Below are positions 11,947 to 24,389 of a DNA stretch of 64,000 bases, piece by piece. How positions within the stretch are numbered: position 1 is the stretch's first letter; every line of letters starts with the position of its first letter. Where the stretch lies: the NCBI RefSeq assembly GCF_047675955.1, contig NC_132904.1:88107447-88171446 (forward strand). The letters are read 5' to 3'. Made by a program: the position numbers and the translations under genes. This DNA is from Chlorocebus sabaeus (taxonomy: Eukaryota > Chordata > Mammalia > Primates > Cercopithecidae). The notes beneath the pieces are model-generated. The model worked only from the letters and a program-made list of their open reading frames with translations. It searched no databases and was not told the DNA's origin.

Positions 11947-13473
11947 ATAAATTGGTAATGGGAGTGGAGTGCTGCTATAAGGACACCTAAAAATGTGGAA
12001 GTAACTATGGAACTGGGTAACAGGCAGAGGCTGGAAAAGTTTGGAGGACCCAGAAGAACACAGGAAAATGTGAGAAAGTTTGGACCGTCCTAGAGACTTG
12101 GAAAGCTCAGAAGACAGGAAGATGTGGGAAAGTTTGGAACTTCCTAGAGACTTGTTAAATGGCTTTGACCAAAATGCTGATAGTGATATGGACAATAAAG
12201 TCCAGGCTGAGGTAGTCTCAGATGGAGATGAGAAATTTGTTGGGCACTACTGTAAAGGTCACTCTTGTTATGTTTTAGCAAAGAGAATATGGGCATTTTG
12301 CCCCTGCCCTAAAGATTTGTGGAACTTTGAACTTGGGATAGATGAGTTAGGATATCTGGTGGAAGAAATTTCTAAGCAGTGAAGCATTTAAGCGGAAGCA
12401 TAGCTTAAAAGTTGAGAAAATTTTTAGCCTGACGCAATGGAAAAAAAAAAAAAATCTATTTTCTGGGAAGAAATTCAAGCCAGCTGTGGAAATTTGCATA
12501 AGTAACTAGGATCCCAATGTTAATCACCAAGACAATGGGGAAAATGTCTCCATGGCATGTCAGAGACCTTCACAGCAGCCTCTCCCATCACAGGCCTGGA
12601 GGTCTGGAAGAGAAAAATAGATTCCTGGGCCAGGCCCAGGGTCCCTCTGCTCTGTGCAGCCTGGGGACATGGTGTCCTGCCTGGACGCTGCTTCAGCTCC
12701 AGCTGTAGCTAAACGGGGCCAATGTACAGCTCAGACCATTGCTTCAGATGTTGCAATAACCAAGCCTTGGCAGCTTCCAGGTAGTGTTGAGCCTGTGGGT
12801 GCACAGAAGTTTGCTGCAGGGGTGGAGCCCTCACGGAGAATCTCTGGTAGGGCTTGAGGAAGGAAAATGTGAGGTTGGATCTTCCACACAGAATCCCCAC
12901 TAGGACACTGCCTAGTGGAGCTGTGAGAAGAGGACCACCATCCTCCAGACCCCAGTATGGTAGCTCTACCAACAGCTTACACTGTGTGCCTGTAAAAGCT
13001 GCAGGCACTCAACATCAGCCTATGAAAGCAGCCGCAAAGGGAGCTGTACCCTGCAAAGCCACAGGGGTGGAGCTACCCAAATTTAGGGGAGCACACCTCT
13101 TGCATCAACGTAAACTGAATGTGAGAGACAGAGTCAAAGAAGATCATTTTGGAACTCTAAGGTTTGATGACTGCTTTATTAGATTTTGGAGTTGCAAGGG
13201 GCTGATATCCCCTTTGTTTTGTCCAATTTCCCCCATTGAATGTGGGTGTATTTACCCAATGCCTGTACCCCCATTGTATCTAGGAAGTAATTATCTTGCT
13301 GTTGATTTTACAGGCTTATAGGCAGAAGCTCATATGCTTTTTCTTAGATGAAACTTATAACTTGGACTTTTCGGTTAATGCTGGAATCAGTTAAGACTGT
13401 GGGGGACTGTTGGAAGGGCATGATTGTGTTTTAAATGTGAGGACATGAAATTTGGGAGGGATCAGAGGTGGAA
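11947..13473 (+). repeat. THE1 internal region
   Basis: Recognised from blocks such as 'ctgggtaacaggcagaggctgg', 'gttttagcaaagaga', 'atcaccaagacaatgggg' and 'tgcctgtacccccattg' in the right order. Open frames at 12080-12382 and 12854-13321 lie inside this non-coding internal sequence and resemble no gag or pol product. An A-run expansion lies at 12441-12454. Confidence 0.88.
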
Positions 13474-13845
13474 TTATATGGTTTGTCTTTGTGTCCCCAC
13501 GCAAATCTCACCTTGAATTCTAATCCCCATATTCCCCATGTAAAGGTGGGGGACAAGATGAAGGTAACAGAATAATGGGGGCAGTTTCCCCTATGCTGTT
13601 CTCATAATCAGTGAGTCTCACAAGATCTGATGGTTTGTAATCATCTGGCATTTCCCCTGCTTGCACTTCTCCTTCCTGCTGCCTTGTGAAGAAGGTGCCT
13701 TGCTTATCCTTCACCTTCCTCAATGATTATAAATTTCCTGTAGCCTCTCAGCCATGCAGAACTATGAGTCAAATAACCTCTTTTCTTTATAAATTACCCA
13801 GTCTTGAGTAGGTCTTTATTAGCAGCATTAGAATAGATTAATATA
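13474..13845 (+). repeat. THE1 3' LTR
   Basis: Second LTR copy, in the same orientation as the first. The starting TG has decayed to TT and the end reads 'taatata'. It keeps the 'gtgtccccacgcaaatctc' block more faithfully than the 5' LTR. Confidence 0.9.
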
Positions 13846-13850
13846 GCAAT

Positions 13851-15285
13851 TAAAGAAGAGAAAAAAAAAGAAACTACCACTAGAAGTAAAATATCAGCTC
13901 AATATTTTTCTCCCTTTATTCCATTATCAGAACGTGAATTTTCTTTTTTCAGATCAGAAATAAATTGGAGAGAATGGTTATTCCATTTTTTAAAAATCTC
14001 AGACTTGGAACTCAGGCAAAACCATTATGGTGTATCTTAGACATACTAGAGCTTTGTCTAAAAAAAATCCACTGAAATAGTGCACTATGAAGTAAGATAA
14101 CTACTTAACTTACTATATATTATTTATTTGAGCCAAGGCTCTAAAACATCAGATGCTAACTTTTAGAAGATGGATGAGTTGCAGATAATTTGTATCTTAT
14201 AAAAATAAAAGTGATTTATGTCTGGGATAAAGATAACTCAAAATTTTATTTTTCCATAATAATTCCATTTCCTTGGCTTGTTCTTGAACAGACAAGTCAA
14301 ACATTACCATTTTGGGGAACGTTTAACCAGTCTGAAACCTAAGGATCTCCTAATTTGCCCATTGGAAATGACTTCAACATTCTTCTCATTGCCTTCTTCT
14401 GAATACTTATATTAAAATAATACAAAACTTTATTTTGTTTAGGTCAAAGTGATTTGATTTTTTTCATTATTAAGATATCTGATTCCAACTTATAAAATAA
14501 GCATGTATTGGCTCCTTGCACATGTTGAACCCTATGAAAGATGATAAGATACAAAGATGAGCTAAACTTTCAGACATCAAGGATTTCTCAATCAAATGAA
14601 GAAGACAGACAAATAAATCAACTAAATCAGGATAAAGACTATGCAATATGTATAGAAAAGGGTCTATAAGTGAGTCTGGGAATCAGGAATACATTTTCAA
14701 AAGTGGTGACATTTAACTGGTCTGTTGAAGAATGAGTAGGAATAAGCCAAGCAATGTGAATTCTTATGGAATGAAAATTCCAGGTTGTGGGAAAAGTGTG
14801 ACTATAATACTAAAATACTTGCTCAGAGAAAAGAAAGTAGATCAAAATGTCATGAAAATGTTTTGAATAGCTGAGGTCAGAAAGACAGCCCAGGATGAAA
14901 TCCTAAAATGCCTCATACGTTATGGTAAAAATTTTGAACTATGAACATATCATAAAGGATATATGCAACAACATGCTGTGAACAGATGAACATTTCAGAA
15001 AGTTTACCCTGACAGCCATAAGGATAAATTATTTGAAGAAGGCAAAATTAGAGATAGAGAAACCAAGTAAGAAACTTCCAAAGTAATTCAAAAGAAGTAA
15101 GGGAGCTTGACCTGGAAGATACTGGACAGTTGTCTTAAGAGTTTTTTAAGAGTAAAAATAATCAATTCTTGCTGGTTGATAAGATAGAGGAACTAGGAGT
15201 CTGTGATGGTTGTCAAAGCTGATTCATAGGCTTATGTGGATAGCTACACTTTACCAAGTCAGAAGGAGTGAAAAGTGATGAACAC
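13851..15285. other. Mostly unique DNA; possible ancient repeat at about 14500-15180
   Basis: Between 14500 and 15180 there is text of the type 'aacatttgagcaaagac..', seen in a widespread old mammalian repeat ('gtggtgacatttaactggtctg', 'gaaagtttaccctgacagcc'). I could not name the family. The rest shows nothing recognisable. Confidence 0.35.
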
Positions 15286-15880
15286 TTGGTATATTGGTTT
15301 TTCTATTGTTATGTAACAAATTAGCACAATTTAGAAGAAAACAATACAAGTTTATTATCTCACAGTTTTGTAGGTCAGTAGTATGGCATATTTTAGCTTA
15401 GTTCTCTGTTTACAATCTCACAAGACTGAAATTAAGATGTTGGTTAGCTGTATCCTCATCTTGAGGCTTTAGTAGGGAAAAAAAAAATAATTAACAAGCT
15501 CCCTTATGTTGTTGGTACAATTCATTTCCTTGAAGCCATATGACTGACTCTGTTCTCTTGTTGTCAACTGGGGAATGCTCTCAGCTCCTAGAGCAGTTGC
15601 TTCTTCAAGGTCATCAGGAGCATGTCTGCTGCTGCATTGAATCTCTCTCACTTCTCTCACAGTTTTAATCATGTCAGCCTCCCCAATAATCACCTCTTTT
15701 TGACTAACTCTACTGATTAGTGAACTTAATTACATCCCTTCTGCCATGCAAGGTAACATGATTGCAGAAGTGATATCCCATTGTTCACAAGTAATTCTCA
15801 TGCTGAAGGGGAGGGGATTACACACAGTGTTTAAATCAGGAGGAAGAAATCTTGGACAGTATGTTAGAATTCTCCCTTTC
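15286..15880 (-). mobile_element. MLT1-type MaLR LTR, antisense, diverged
   Basis: In + orientation the order is 'taacaaattagcacaattta', 'tttattatctcacagttttg', 'aattcatttccttgaagcc', 'gaagtgatatcccat', 'aaggggaggggattacac' and 'atcttgga..ttagaattc'. This is the reverse complement of an old MaLR LTR that I remember as MLT1-like. The exact subfamily is uncertain. No internal region was recognised, so it is probably a solo LTR. Confidence 0.6.
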
Positions 15881-17193
15881 ACTTTGAGGAGGAAGGATAA
15901 TGAATGAGAATCAAAACCTACCAGAAGATGTGATTTCCTAGGAAGAAGACAAATGAAAAAAGAGGCAGAGATAAGATAGTGCATAAGAACAGAAAAATCA
16001 ACGATTAGACACGACACACAATTTAATCAATCCTATGGTACTCATGGTTTTAAATATTCATTGTTTAAAATTTACATCTATAGAAACATCTTAAGTTTTA
16101 AGTTTTATATAACTTTCTTCAAAAATACAAGTAGCAACAAATATACCTGATAAAGGCAACATAAAGAAAAAATGATTTCTCCATTTCAAATTGCACTACT
16201 CCTATTCTTTTTACTTTTAAATAAGCTTTTTCTAACACTTTTATCATTTTTTTTCCACACTCTGTTGGAGCTACTCCAAGCTTCCCACATTACACTACAG
16301 TTGTGATACCCTCAACTGTCATAACAGTACAATAAGTGCCTGATAGCTCCTAAGTATAGAGAATTATCTCACAGTTTCTATAGAAAATTCTCTTATTTAT
16401 ACACCCTGAAATTTCAACCTCCTTTTAAACAACAGCACTGATATGCACTTGCTAACCTGTCCCAACTGCCTTCCTAAACATTTCTTCACTGTTATTTTTA
16501 TAATAATGTCTTTACTTAAGTCAGCACTTACATAACTGAAAACATTTACTGAAGCAGTGGCTTTCTAAAGCTATATTTATAGAGATAAATTCAGTTTGGA
16601 CTCAAGGAGAGACAAATTCATAGAGATAAATTTATTGGACTTGAGGAGATCTAAAAGAGGTCATATAATATAGATCATCCTCCTGTTTCTAGGCAACCCC
16701 CCAAAAGATAACCATCTTGCTTCAGAAATCTCTCTGTAAAAGGAAATTCCATAGTCTTTTCTCCAGCAACCTTTACTTGTGTCTAATTACCATTGCAGTT
16801 AGGGACCTGTTGTTCTAATCTCTCTGGACATGTAGAACAGCTGGTAACCACACTCCTTATAATGACTGCTCATAAATCTTCAGATTTGTTTAAGTCATCT
16901 TCATTATCTTTCTTCCAGACCAACTGTATTCCATGTTTAGTAGTTAATTTTATATATTTTCAATATTCAAGGACCAGGCTTGTGGCATATTCATTAATGA
17001 TTTCAATTTCCCAAGTTCTTATGTATTTAGAAGAAATAAATACAAATTTAAGACAAATTAAGATGATACTAGTGCCATGAAAATCAATTGTTTTCCTAAT
17101 TATCTGTCTTTTCAGTGACTCAAATATACAAGGTCACATTCACAAACTGTTCAAGGAAGGCAACTGTATATCCTCATCCTGATAACTGTATTC
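15881..17193. other. Unique DNA with a small imperfect tandem duplication
   Basis: No known repeat or gene. A diverged duplication of 'atagagataaatt ... ggact(c/t)(a/g)aggaga' occurs at 16579-16610 and 16620-16648. Confidence 0.45.
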
Positions 17194-17204
17194 ACTTCTT
17201 TTCT

Positions 17205-17508
17205 TTTTTTTTTTTTTTTTTTTTTGAGGCGGAGTGTAGCTCTGTCGCCCAGGCTGGAGTGCAGTGGCCCGATCTCAGCTCACTGCAAGCTCCGCCTCCC
17301 GGGTTCACGCCATTCTCCAGCCTCAGCCTCCCGAGTAGCTGGGACTACAGGTGCCCGCCACCTCGCCCGGCTAGTTTTTTGTATTTTTTAGTAGAGACGG
17401 GATTTCACCGTGTTAACCAGGATGGTCTCGATCTCTTGACCTCGTGATCCGCCCGTCTCGGCCTCCCAAAGTGCTGGGATTACAGGCTTGAGCCACCGCG
17501 CCCGGCCA
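17205..17508 (-). mobile_element. Young antisense AluY (cercopithecid-like) with 11-bp TSD
   Basis: Full dimeric Alu on the minus strand. Read in its own orientation it has 'ggctcaagcctg' near the 5' end and 'gagatcgggccactg' in the right arm, the variants I associate with Old World monkey AluY. The target-site duplication 'acttcttttct' is exact at 17194-17204 and 17509-17519. Few differences from consensus imply a recent insertion. Confidence 0.95.
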
Positions 17509-17519
17509 ACTTCTTTTCT

Positions 17520-18107
17520 ATAGTACTCTTTCTGCAAAGGATTGGAGTTGCAAACAAATATGGTCAATGGCACACTGGGATTTACCACTTCTCCTATGCT
17601 CTCTTTAGATTCTGAGTAAGTAATCAGTAAGTTAAAATAAGGTGGCTTCATTCCAATATTATGTCAATCTGATCTTGACTATGCATTTAAGAGACACTAT
17701 ACTTTTATTTTACCTCTCTGTACAATAAAATTTTATCATTTATGTGCTTTCTATTTTTGTCAGTATTATAACTTTTTACACATAATAATTATTGTAGCCC
17801 ATTATCAACTCTTCCTAGAAGTTACTACATTGACAGCCACATCTCAGTTTAAGCATCTTAAATATTATTTTGGGGTGGTTTGGTATCAACACTGTCCATT
17901 TCTTATACTAACTCTGAACAAGATAGCAAAATACTAAAATTCAGTCCATCATGGGTCTTTTTTTTCTGTAATCAGAAACTAACATTCTCATCAATATGAG
18001 ACAGGGAACAAAGCATACCAAAATTAACACTGTATTTTTGCTTAGGCACAGGATTATGATTTAAAAATCTAACGTTCAAATCCTTCTTTCAAAATAGAAA
18101 ATTGCAA
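17520..18107. other. Unique DNA
   Basis: No repeat or gene recognised. Confidence 0.4.
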
Positions 18108-18789
18108 GTGATATCAGCAAGATGAGATAGGCGTTCTCTACCTTGACTTCCCTGTTCCCATCCATTTACATGGAAAATGAATTAGCAATTATCCATATGA
18201 GAGAACATGTTCACGAATACCCAAGAACTCAGGAGTAAGGCTGAGATATTATCTTGGATTTTAGAACAGATAAAAGGTGCACTCCAAGGGTAAGAGGAAC
18301 TGTTTCTCTTTGACTGTATCACCGATCCCATAAGCTAGCACAGTGCCACACACAGAGGATTTCCCTGGGCTCATAATTTTTACTCTGGGAAATGAAAGTT
18401 GGAGGCAGACATTCAGCTTCCCCATCATTCTGAAACTCTGTACAGGTGGCTCACTACTGTCTCGTTCTATAGGAAACATAGGGAGTACCAGCAGGACTAT
18501 AACATCAGTTATAAAAAATGGGAATGGAGCTCATAGTGTCCAGAGCATTATATTGATGGTTGCTCTGCATTCCCACTAACAGAGAAGTCATATGAGAGAG
18601 ACTAGCCAACAGCCTCATACTGCAGGAAGAGTGATCCACAGATCTGCCAGGTTCAAGTCATTAGCTAGCTTTTCCATAGGCTGAAGTACTCTCTTTAAGC
18701 TTCCCTCTGGCCAGGAAAAATATCAGATCATTATTTACCTATGAAGAGAGCATCTGGCCCTGCCCACCCCTTGTAGAAAATAGGTGATT

Positions 18790-18814
18790 AAAAAAAAAAA
18801 AAAAAAAAAAAAAA
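18790..18814. repeat. A25 homopolymer
   Basis: An uninterrupted run of 25 A residues inside the L1M 5' UTR. It has no SINE attached, so it appears to be a local expansion. Confidence 0.9.
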
Positions 18815-19599
18815 GCCGTAGTAAGTTCATTGAGCCTTCCCCAGGCCTGAAGACAAGTGTAGATCAGAGTTTACCCAGGAAAGTAACATCTGGGTCTACC
18901 CAACATCAGTGGCTAAGTGACAAATCTATCAAGCCTTGATGCTGTTTAAAATCTATTATATGTTAGGAGGTAAGCTCAAATTCATGCATATCCACGGAGC
19001 ATGGCCTCTGGTCCTGTCTACCTTATGCAGCCAAGCACTGACCCCCAGAGACCTCACACAGCCTTGAAACCAAGCATGTGTCTCTGCCTAAGGATTTCAA
19101 ACTGTATTGGCTAGCAAGAGAAAACTACCTGTAACCCTGCTTGATCAGAGATTATTATGGAGCCAAGCCAGCAGCTCTACCAGACTGTACCGTCCAACTA
19201 GTGATCTCACTGAATTGTGGAGCATAGCCAGAAGTACCGTCTGACTTGAGAACACAAGAAGCAACCCAGTCCAGCTGGCAAAATCAACACCAAGGTCGGC
19301 CTGTTTGAGGTCACTACCAGCTGGTTCATCCAGAATTCCTGGCTAGACAAAATAGTGAAGGTATATTACCACCAAAGAACATCTGAAAAGGACAAAGAAG
19401 ATCGCTATCTCCTCCAATGTGCAGACACCAGCACAAGGATAGAAGGATTTTAAAAAATCAGGAAAATATGAGGCCAGCAAAAAAAAAAACTAATAAAGCT
19501 TCCATAATAATCTCAAGAAGAAACAGAGATCTATAAAATGACTGATGAAAAATTCAGAATTATTCTCTTAAAGAAGTTTAGAAATATCCAGAAAAATAT

Positions 19600-20335
19600 G
19601 GATTAAAAAATTAAATCTGCAAAATAATTGATGAACAAAATAAATCTGCCAAAAAAATAGAAACAAAAAGTTCTAGAGGTGAAAAACCAGCAACTTCACT
19701 GGAAAGTGTTAACAGCAGATTTTATCAAGCAGAAGAAAGAGTCAGTAAATTCAAACATAGAATATTTGAAATTATGCAGTTCAAGGGGGAACACAAAGAA
19801 CTAAAAAGGCCTATGGAAATTTTGGAATACCATCACCTGGCTAAGCTTTAAATAATAGGAATTAAAGAAGGAAAAGAATGAGGAAAAGACCCAGAAAGCA
19901 TATTTAGGGAAATGATGGCTGAAAGTTTTCCAAACCTGGGGAAAGATAGTAACATCCAGGAACAGAAAGATCTGAGGCCTCTAAACAAATTCAACTCAAT
20001 GAGGGGTTCAACAAGACATCTTATAATAAAATTCTTTAAAAATCAAAGACAAAAAAGACTACTGAAAGCAGCAAGTGATAAACTCACCACATTCAAGGAA
20101 GCCCCAGTATGACTTTCAGTGAATTTCTAAGCAGAAACCACACTGTCCAGGGAAGTGGGATGATATATTCAAACTGCTGAAGAAAAAATGAACTGCCAAC
20201 CAAGAATTCTTGACCCTTCAAACCTGTACTTCAGAAATGAGGGGAAATAGTTCCCCAGACAAACAAAAGTTAATGGGGCTCATCATCACAATTTCTGCAT
20301 CTCAGGAATTGCTAAAGTGAATTATTTAAACTATA
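19600..20335 (+). pseudogene. L1M ORF1 remnant
   Basis: Nucleotide homology to the L1 ORF1 chaperone, with a coiled-coil-like K/E-rich part about 19600-19800 and the nucleic-acid-binding part afterwards. The frame at 19912-20112 reads 'MMAESFPNLGKDSN' and later 'RHLIIKFFKNQRQKRLLKAASDK', typical of the ORF1 RRM/C-terminal region. Several stops and frameshifts break it. Confidence 0.7.
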
Positions 20336-20396
20336 ATGAAAGGCTGCTAATTAATAACAAAAATCAGATAAGAGTAAAAAACTCAATGGTATTATA

Positions 20397-20707
20397 CAAG
20401 AACAGAAAACCAAACACCGCATGTTCTCACTCATAGGTGGGAACTGAACAATGAGATCACTTGGACTCGGGAAGGGGAACATCACACACCGGGACCTATC
20501 ATGGGGAGGGGGGAGGGGGGAGGGATTGCACTGGGAGTTATACCTGATGTAAATGACAAGTTGATGGGTGCTGACGAGTTGATGGGTGCAGCACAGCAAC
20601 ATGGCACAAGTATACATATGTAACAAACCTGCACGTTATGCACATGTACCCTAGAACTTAAAGTATAATAATAATAATACATAAATTAAAAAATAATAAT
20701 AATAATA
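20397..20707 (+). mobile_element. L1PA 3' end, 5'-truncated, inside the L1M
   Basis: It starts in the last codons of ORF2 ('gaacagaaaaccaaacaccg') and runs through the 3' UTR with its G-rich polypurine tract (20503-20524), ending in an A-rich (AAT)n tail. The 3' UTR has an 18-bp tandem duplication: 'tgacaagttgatgggtgc' at 20554-20571 and 'tgacgagttgatgggtgc' at 20572-20589. The same duplication occurs in the L1PA at 54.4 kb. Confidence 0.92.
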
Positions 20708-21176
20708 TTTAATCACACTGAATTCTTAAATAGTGTAAGGGTGATGCATAAGGCAATATTATCCCCACTATGAGAGATACAAGACAAAGCTATTAAAAAT
20801 GATTGTAGCTACAGAGAATTGTTAAGAAATACAAATTAGCCAAAAATATGTAAATTTTGATATCAGAATTATAAAAGATGGGGGAGAGTGAAAGTGTAAA
20901 ATTGTTATATATGATTAAAGTTAAGTTGTTACTAGCTTAAAATAGCTTCTTATTAGCCTGTTACAAAGACACGTTATGTAAGCTTCATGGTAATTGCGAA
21001 GTAAATACTTATTTAGTTTAGTTGTACAAAATATAAAAAACTTATTTAGTTTAGTCGCAGGAAATACAAAAATAAAGAAATAAAAGCATACTATTACAGA
21101 AAGATGGCCAAAGAGGAAGAAAGAAGCAAAGATCCAACAAAACAAGAAAACAAATTACAAAATGACAGTAGGAATT

Positions 21177-21250
21177 TCTTTTTTTTAATTTTTATTTTTA
21201 TTTATTTTTCTTTTTTATTATACTTTAAGTTGTAGGGTACATGTGCACAT
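21177..21250 (-). mobile_element. Extremely truncated L1PA 3' tip
   Basis: About 40 bp of T-rich sequence (tail) precedes only about 30 bp of L1 3' terminus ('ttatactttaagttgtaggg'). The L1M text resumes at 'tatcaataattaccttgaat'. This is among the shortest recognisable L1 insertions. Confidence 0.8.
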
Positions 21251-22420
21251 TATCAATAATTACCTTGAATGTAAACAGATTAAATTCTCCAATCAAAAGG
21301 CACAGATTGGGTGAATAAATTTAAAATAAAAAATATTAATCTATATGCCTCCTATAAGTATATGTCTTTACTAGTAAGGACACACATAGACTGAAAGTGA
21401 AGTAATTAAAAAAAGATATTACACATAAATAGAAAGTGAAAAAGAAGAGGTAGCTCTACTAATATCAGAAAAAATAAACCTTAAAGTAAAAAAAAAAAGT
21501 ATAAACAGAGATAAAGAAGATTACTAAATAATTATCATGGGATAAATTCACCAAGAGACTATAATTACTGTAAATGTATATGCACCCATATTAAAGCATG
21601 TAAATACATAATTTAATTATCAAATAATTTGAAGAAAGAGATAAATTACAATACAATATTATTAGGGGAACTCAATATTGCCCGTTCAACAAAAGACAAA
21701 TTATCCAGACAGAGAAGTCAGTGAGGAAACACTAGATTTAAATTCAACTTTAGACCAAATGGTCCTAGCATATATACAGAACATTCCATACAGCAACAGT
21801 AGAATAAACATTTTTTCTCACGTACACTTGGAACATTCTTTGGGCCAGATCACATGTTAGAACAAAACGAGTCTTAACAAATTTAAGAAGACTGAAATAT
21901 CAAGTATCTTTGATTCACAGTGGCATGAAACTAGAAATCAATAAAGGAAGAAATCTTGAAACATACACAAATACATGAAAATTAAAGCAGCATGCTTCTT
22001 AACAACTAATGTGTCATATAAATTTAAAATAAATTATTTTTTAAAATGCCTGGGCAAATTAATTTGGAAACACAACATACCTAGATTTATGGGATGTAGT
22101 GAAAGCAGTCCTACAAATTTCCCACTGTAAGGGAAATTTACAGTGACAAATGCCCATATCAAAAAGAATGATCTCAAACAATCTAATTTTATAATTCAAG
22201 GAACTAGAAAAAAATACTAAGTCCAAGTTATCAGAAAAAAGGAAATCACAAAAGATGAAAGTAGAAATAAATGAAATAAATGGATACTAGAAAAATAATA
22301 GAAAAAATAATTGGTGAAACTGAGTTAGTTTTTTAAAAAAGGTAAACAGAATAACTCTTAGCTAGACTTAAAAAAGAAAAAAAAAGAGAGAAGACTCGAG
22401 TAAATAATATCAAAATGAAA

Positions 22421-22742
22421 GGCTGGGCATGGTGGCTCATGCCTGTAATCCCAGCACTTTGGGAGGCCAAGGTGGGAGGATCGCCTTAGTCCAGGAATAT
22501 GAAAACAACCTGGACAACATAGAGAGACCTTATCTCTACAAAAAATTAAAATATCAATCACAGGTAATGGCATGTGCTTGTGGTTCCAGTTACTCAGGAA
22601 GCTGAAGTGAGGGAATGATTTGAGCCCAGGACGTTGAGACTACAGTGAGCCAAGACCATACCTCTGCACATCAGCCTGGCTGACAGAACAAGACCTCGAC
22701 CTCCGCCTCCAAAAAATAAAAAAAAATGAATGAATGAATGAA
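22421..22742 (+). mobile_element. AluJ in the L1M ORF2
   Basis: A dimeric Alu starting 'ggctgggcatggtggctc', with many differences from AluS/Y consensus ('ggaggatcgccttagtcc' in the left arm, 'caacatagagagacc', 'tgagcccaggacgttgag'). These fit AluJ. The tail ends in (AATG)n at 22725-22742. Confidence 0.88.
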
Positions 22743-23063
22743 TGAGAGAGGAGACATTACATGTGATACCACAAAAATAAAAAATCAGAGAACCTACTAT
22801 AAACCATTATATCCCAACGAATTGATAACTCTAGAAAAAATGGATAAATTCATAGATAAAGCCTACAAACACTGAATCATAAATGAACAGGAAATAGATC
22901 AGTAATGACTGAAGAGATTGAATCAATAATAAATCTTCCATTTAACAAAAGCCCTATAACAGATAGTTTACTGTTAAAGTCTACTAAAAATTTAAAGAAT
23001 TAATACTACTACTCCCCCAATTCTTTCATAAAATCAAACTGGGGAAAATACTTTCAAACTCAT

Positions 23064-24389
23064 TTTATTTTATTTTATTCTTTTATTCCATAGATATAGA
23101 TATAGATATATAGATATATATATTACTTAAATCCTGGGATACATGTGTAGAACGTGCAGATTTGTTACATAGGTATACACGTGCCCTGGTGGTTTGCTGC
23201 ACCCATCAACCCACCACCTACATTAGGTATTTCTCCTAATGCTATCCCTGCCCTAGCCCCTCACCCCAAAACAGGCCCCAGTGTGTGATGTTCCCCTCCC
23301 AGTGTCCATGTGTTTTCATTGTTCAACTCCCACTTATGAGTGAGAACATGCAGCGTTTGGTTTTCTGCTCCTGTGTTAGTTTGCTGAGAATGATGATTTC
23401 CAGCTTCCCTGCAAAGGCTGTGAACTCATCCCTTTTTATGGCTGCATAGTATTCCATGGTGTATATGTTCCACATTTTCTTTACCCAGTCTAATATTGAT
23501 GGGCATTTTGGTTGGTTCCAAGTCTTTGCTATTGTGAATAGTGCTGCCATAAACATACGTGTGCATGTGTATTTATAGGAGATGATTTATAACCTCTTGG
23601 GTATATATCTGGTAATGGGATTGCTGGATCAAATGGTATTTCTGGCTCTAGATCTTGAGGAATTGCTACACTGCCTTCCACAATAGTTGAACTAACGTAC
23701 ACTCCCACCAACAGTGTAAAAGCATTCCTATTTCTCCACATCCTCACCAGCATCTGTTATTTCTTGACTTTTTAATGATTGCTATTCTTACTGGCGTGAG
23801 ATTATATCTCATTGTGGTTTTGATTTCCACTTTTCTAATGACCAGTGATGATGAGCTTTCCTTCGTGTGTTTGTTGGCCACATAAATGTCTTCTTTTGAG
23901 AAGGGTCTTTTCACATCCTTTGTCCACTTTTTGATAGGGTTGTTTGGTTTTTTTCTTTTAAATTTGTTTAAGTTCCTTATAGATTCTGGATATTAGCCCT
24001 TTGTCAGATGGATAGGTTGTAAAAATTTTCTCCCATTCTGTAGGTTGCCTGTTCACTCTGATGATGGTCTCTTTTGCTGTACAGAAGCTTTTTAGTTTAA
24101 TTAGATACCATTGTCAATTTCGGTTTTTGTTGCCACTGCTTTAGGTGTTTTAGTTATGAAGTTTTGTCCATGCCTATGTCCTGAAAGGTATTGGCTAGGT
24201 TTTCTTCTAGGGTTTTTATGGTTTTAGGTCTTATGTTTAAGTATTTAATTCATCTTGAGTTAATTTTTATATGAGGTGTAAGGAAGGGGTCCAGTTTCAG
24301 TTTTCTGTATATGGCTAACCAGTTTCCCCAACACCATTTATTAAATAAGGAATCCTTTCCCCATTGCTTGTTTTTATCAGGTTTGTCAA
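23064..24389 (-). mobile_element. Antisense L1P 3' portion inside the L1M ORF2
   Basis: Reverse-complement L1P: T-rich/TAGATA tail (23064-23125), 3' UTR, then ORF2 C-terminus back to about 24389. Minus-strand pieces at 23323-23556 and 23529-23753 show the L1 C-terminal text ('MEYYAAIKRDEFTAFAGK', 'SVAIPQDLEPEIPFDPAIPL'). The flanks 'tcaaactcat' (23054-23063) and 'tcaaacccag' (24386-24395) look like a partly decayed target-site duplication overlapping L1 sequence by microhomology. Subfamily is older than the copies at 54 and 59 kb. Confidence 0.88.

Larger units (their letters stand above)
11567..13845 (+). mobile_element. THE1 (ERVL-MaLR) element, two LTRs plus internal region
   Basis: A complete mammalian apparent LTR retrotransposon: 5' LTR 11567-11946, internal 11947-13473, 3' LTR 13474-13845. 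Both LTRs carry the signature 'atggtttg' start, 'tcatgggggcagtttcc', 'ctgcttgcacttctcc' type and 'cagtct-gagta' blocks. The flanking 5-mers are 'gcaac' (11562-11566) and 'gcaat' (13846-13850), consistent with the 5-bp target-site duplication of this class with one later change. The internal region is the standard non-coding THE1-int. It has at least one internal deletion (see findings). The two LTRs differ at many sites, fitting an old insertion. No functional gag or pol frame is present. Confidence 0.93.

Noticed and set aside
12854..13321. 155-codon open frame
   Set aside because: It lies wholly in the THE1 internal region, which is non-coding in this family, and resembles no gag, pol or host protein.
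22421..22742. Possible 7SL or other small RNA gene because of the left-arm similarity
   Set aside because: Both Alu arms, the linker and an A/AATG tail are present, so it is an AluJ and not a 7SL gene.
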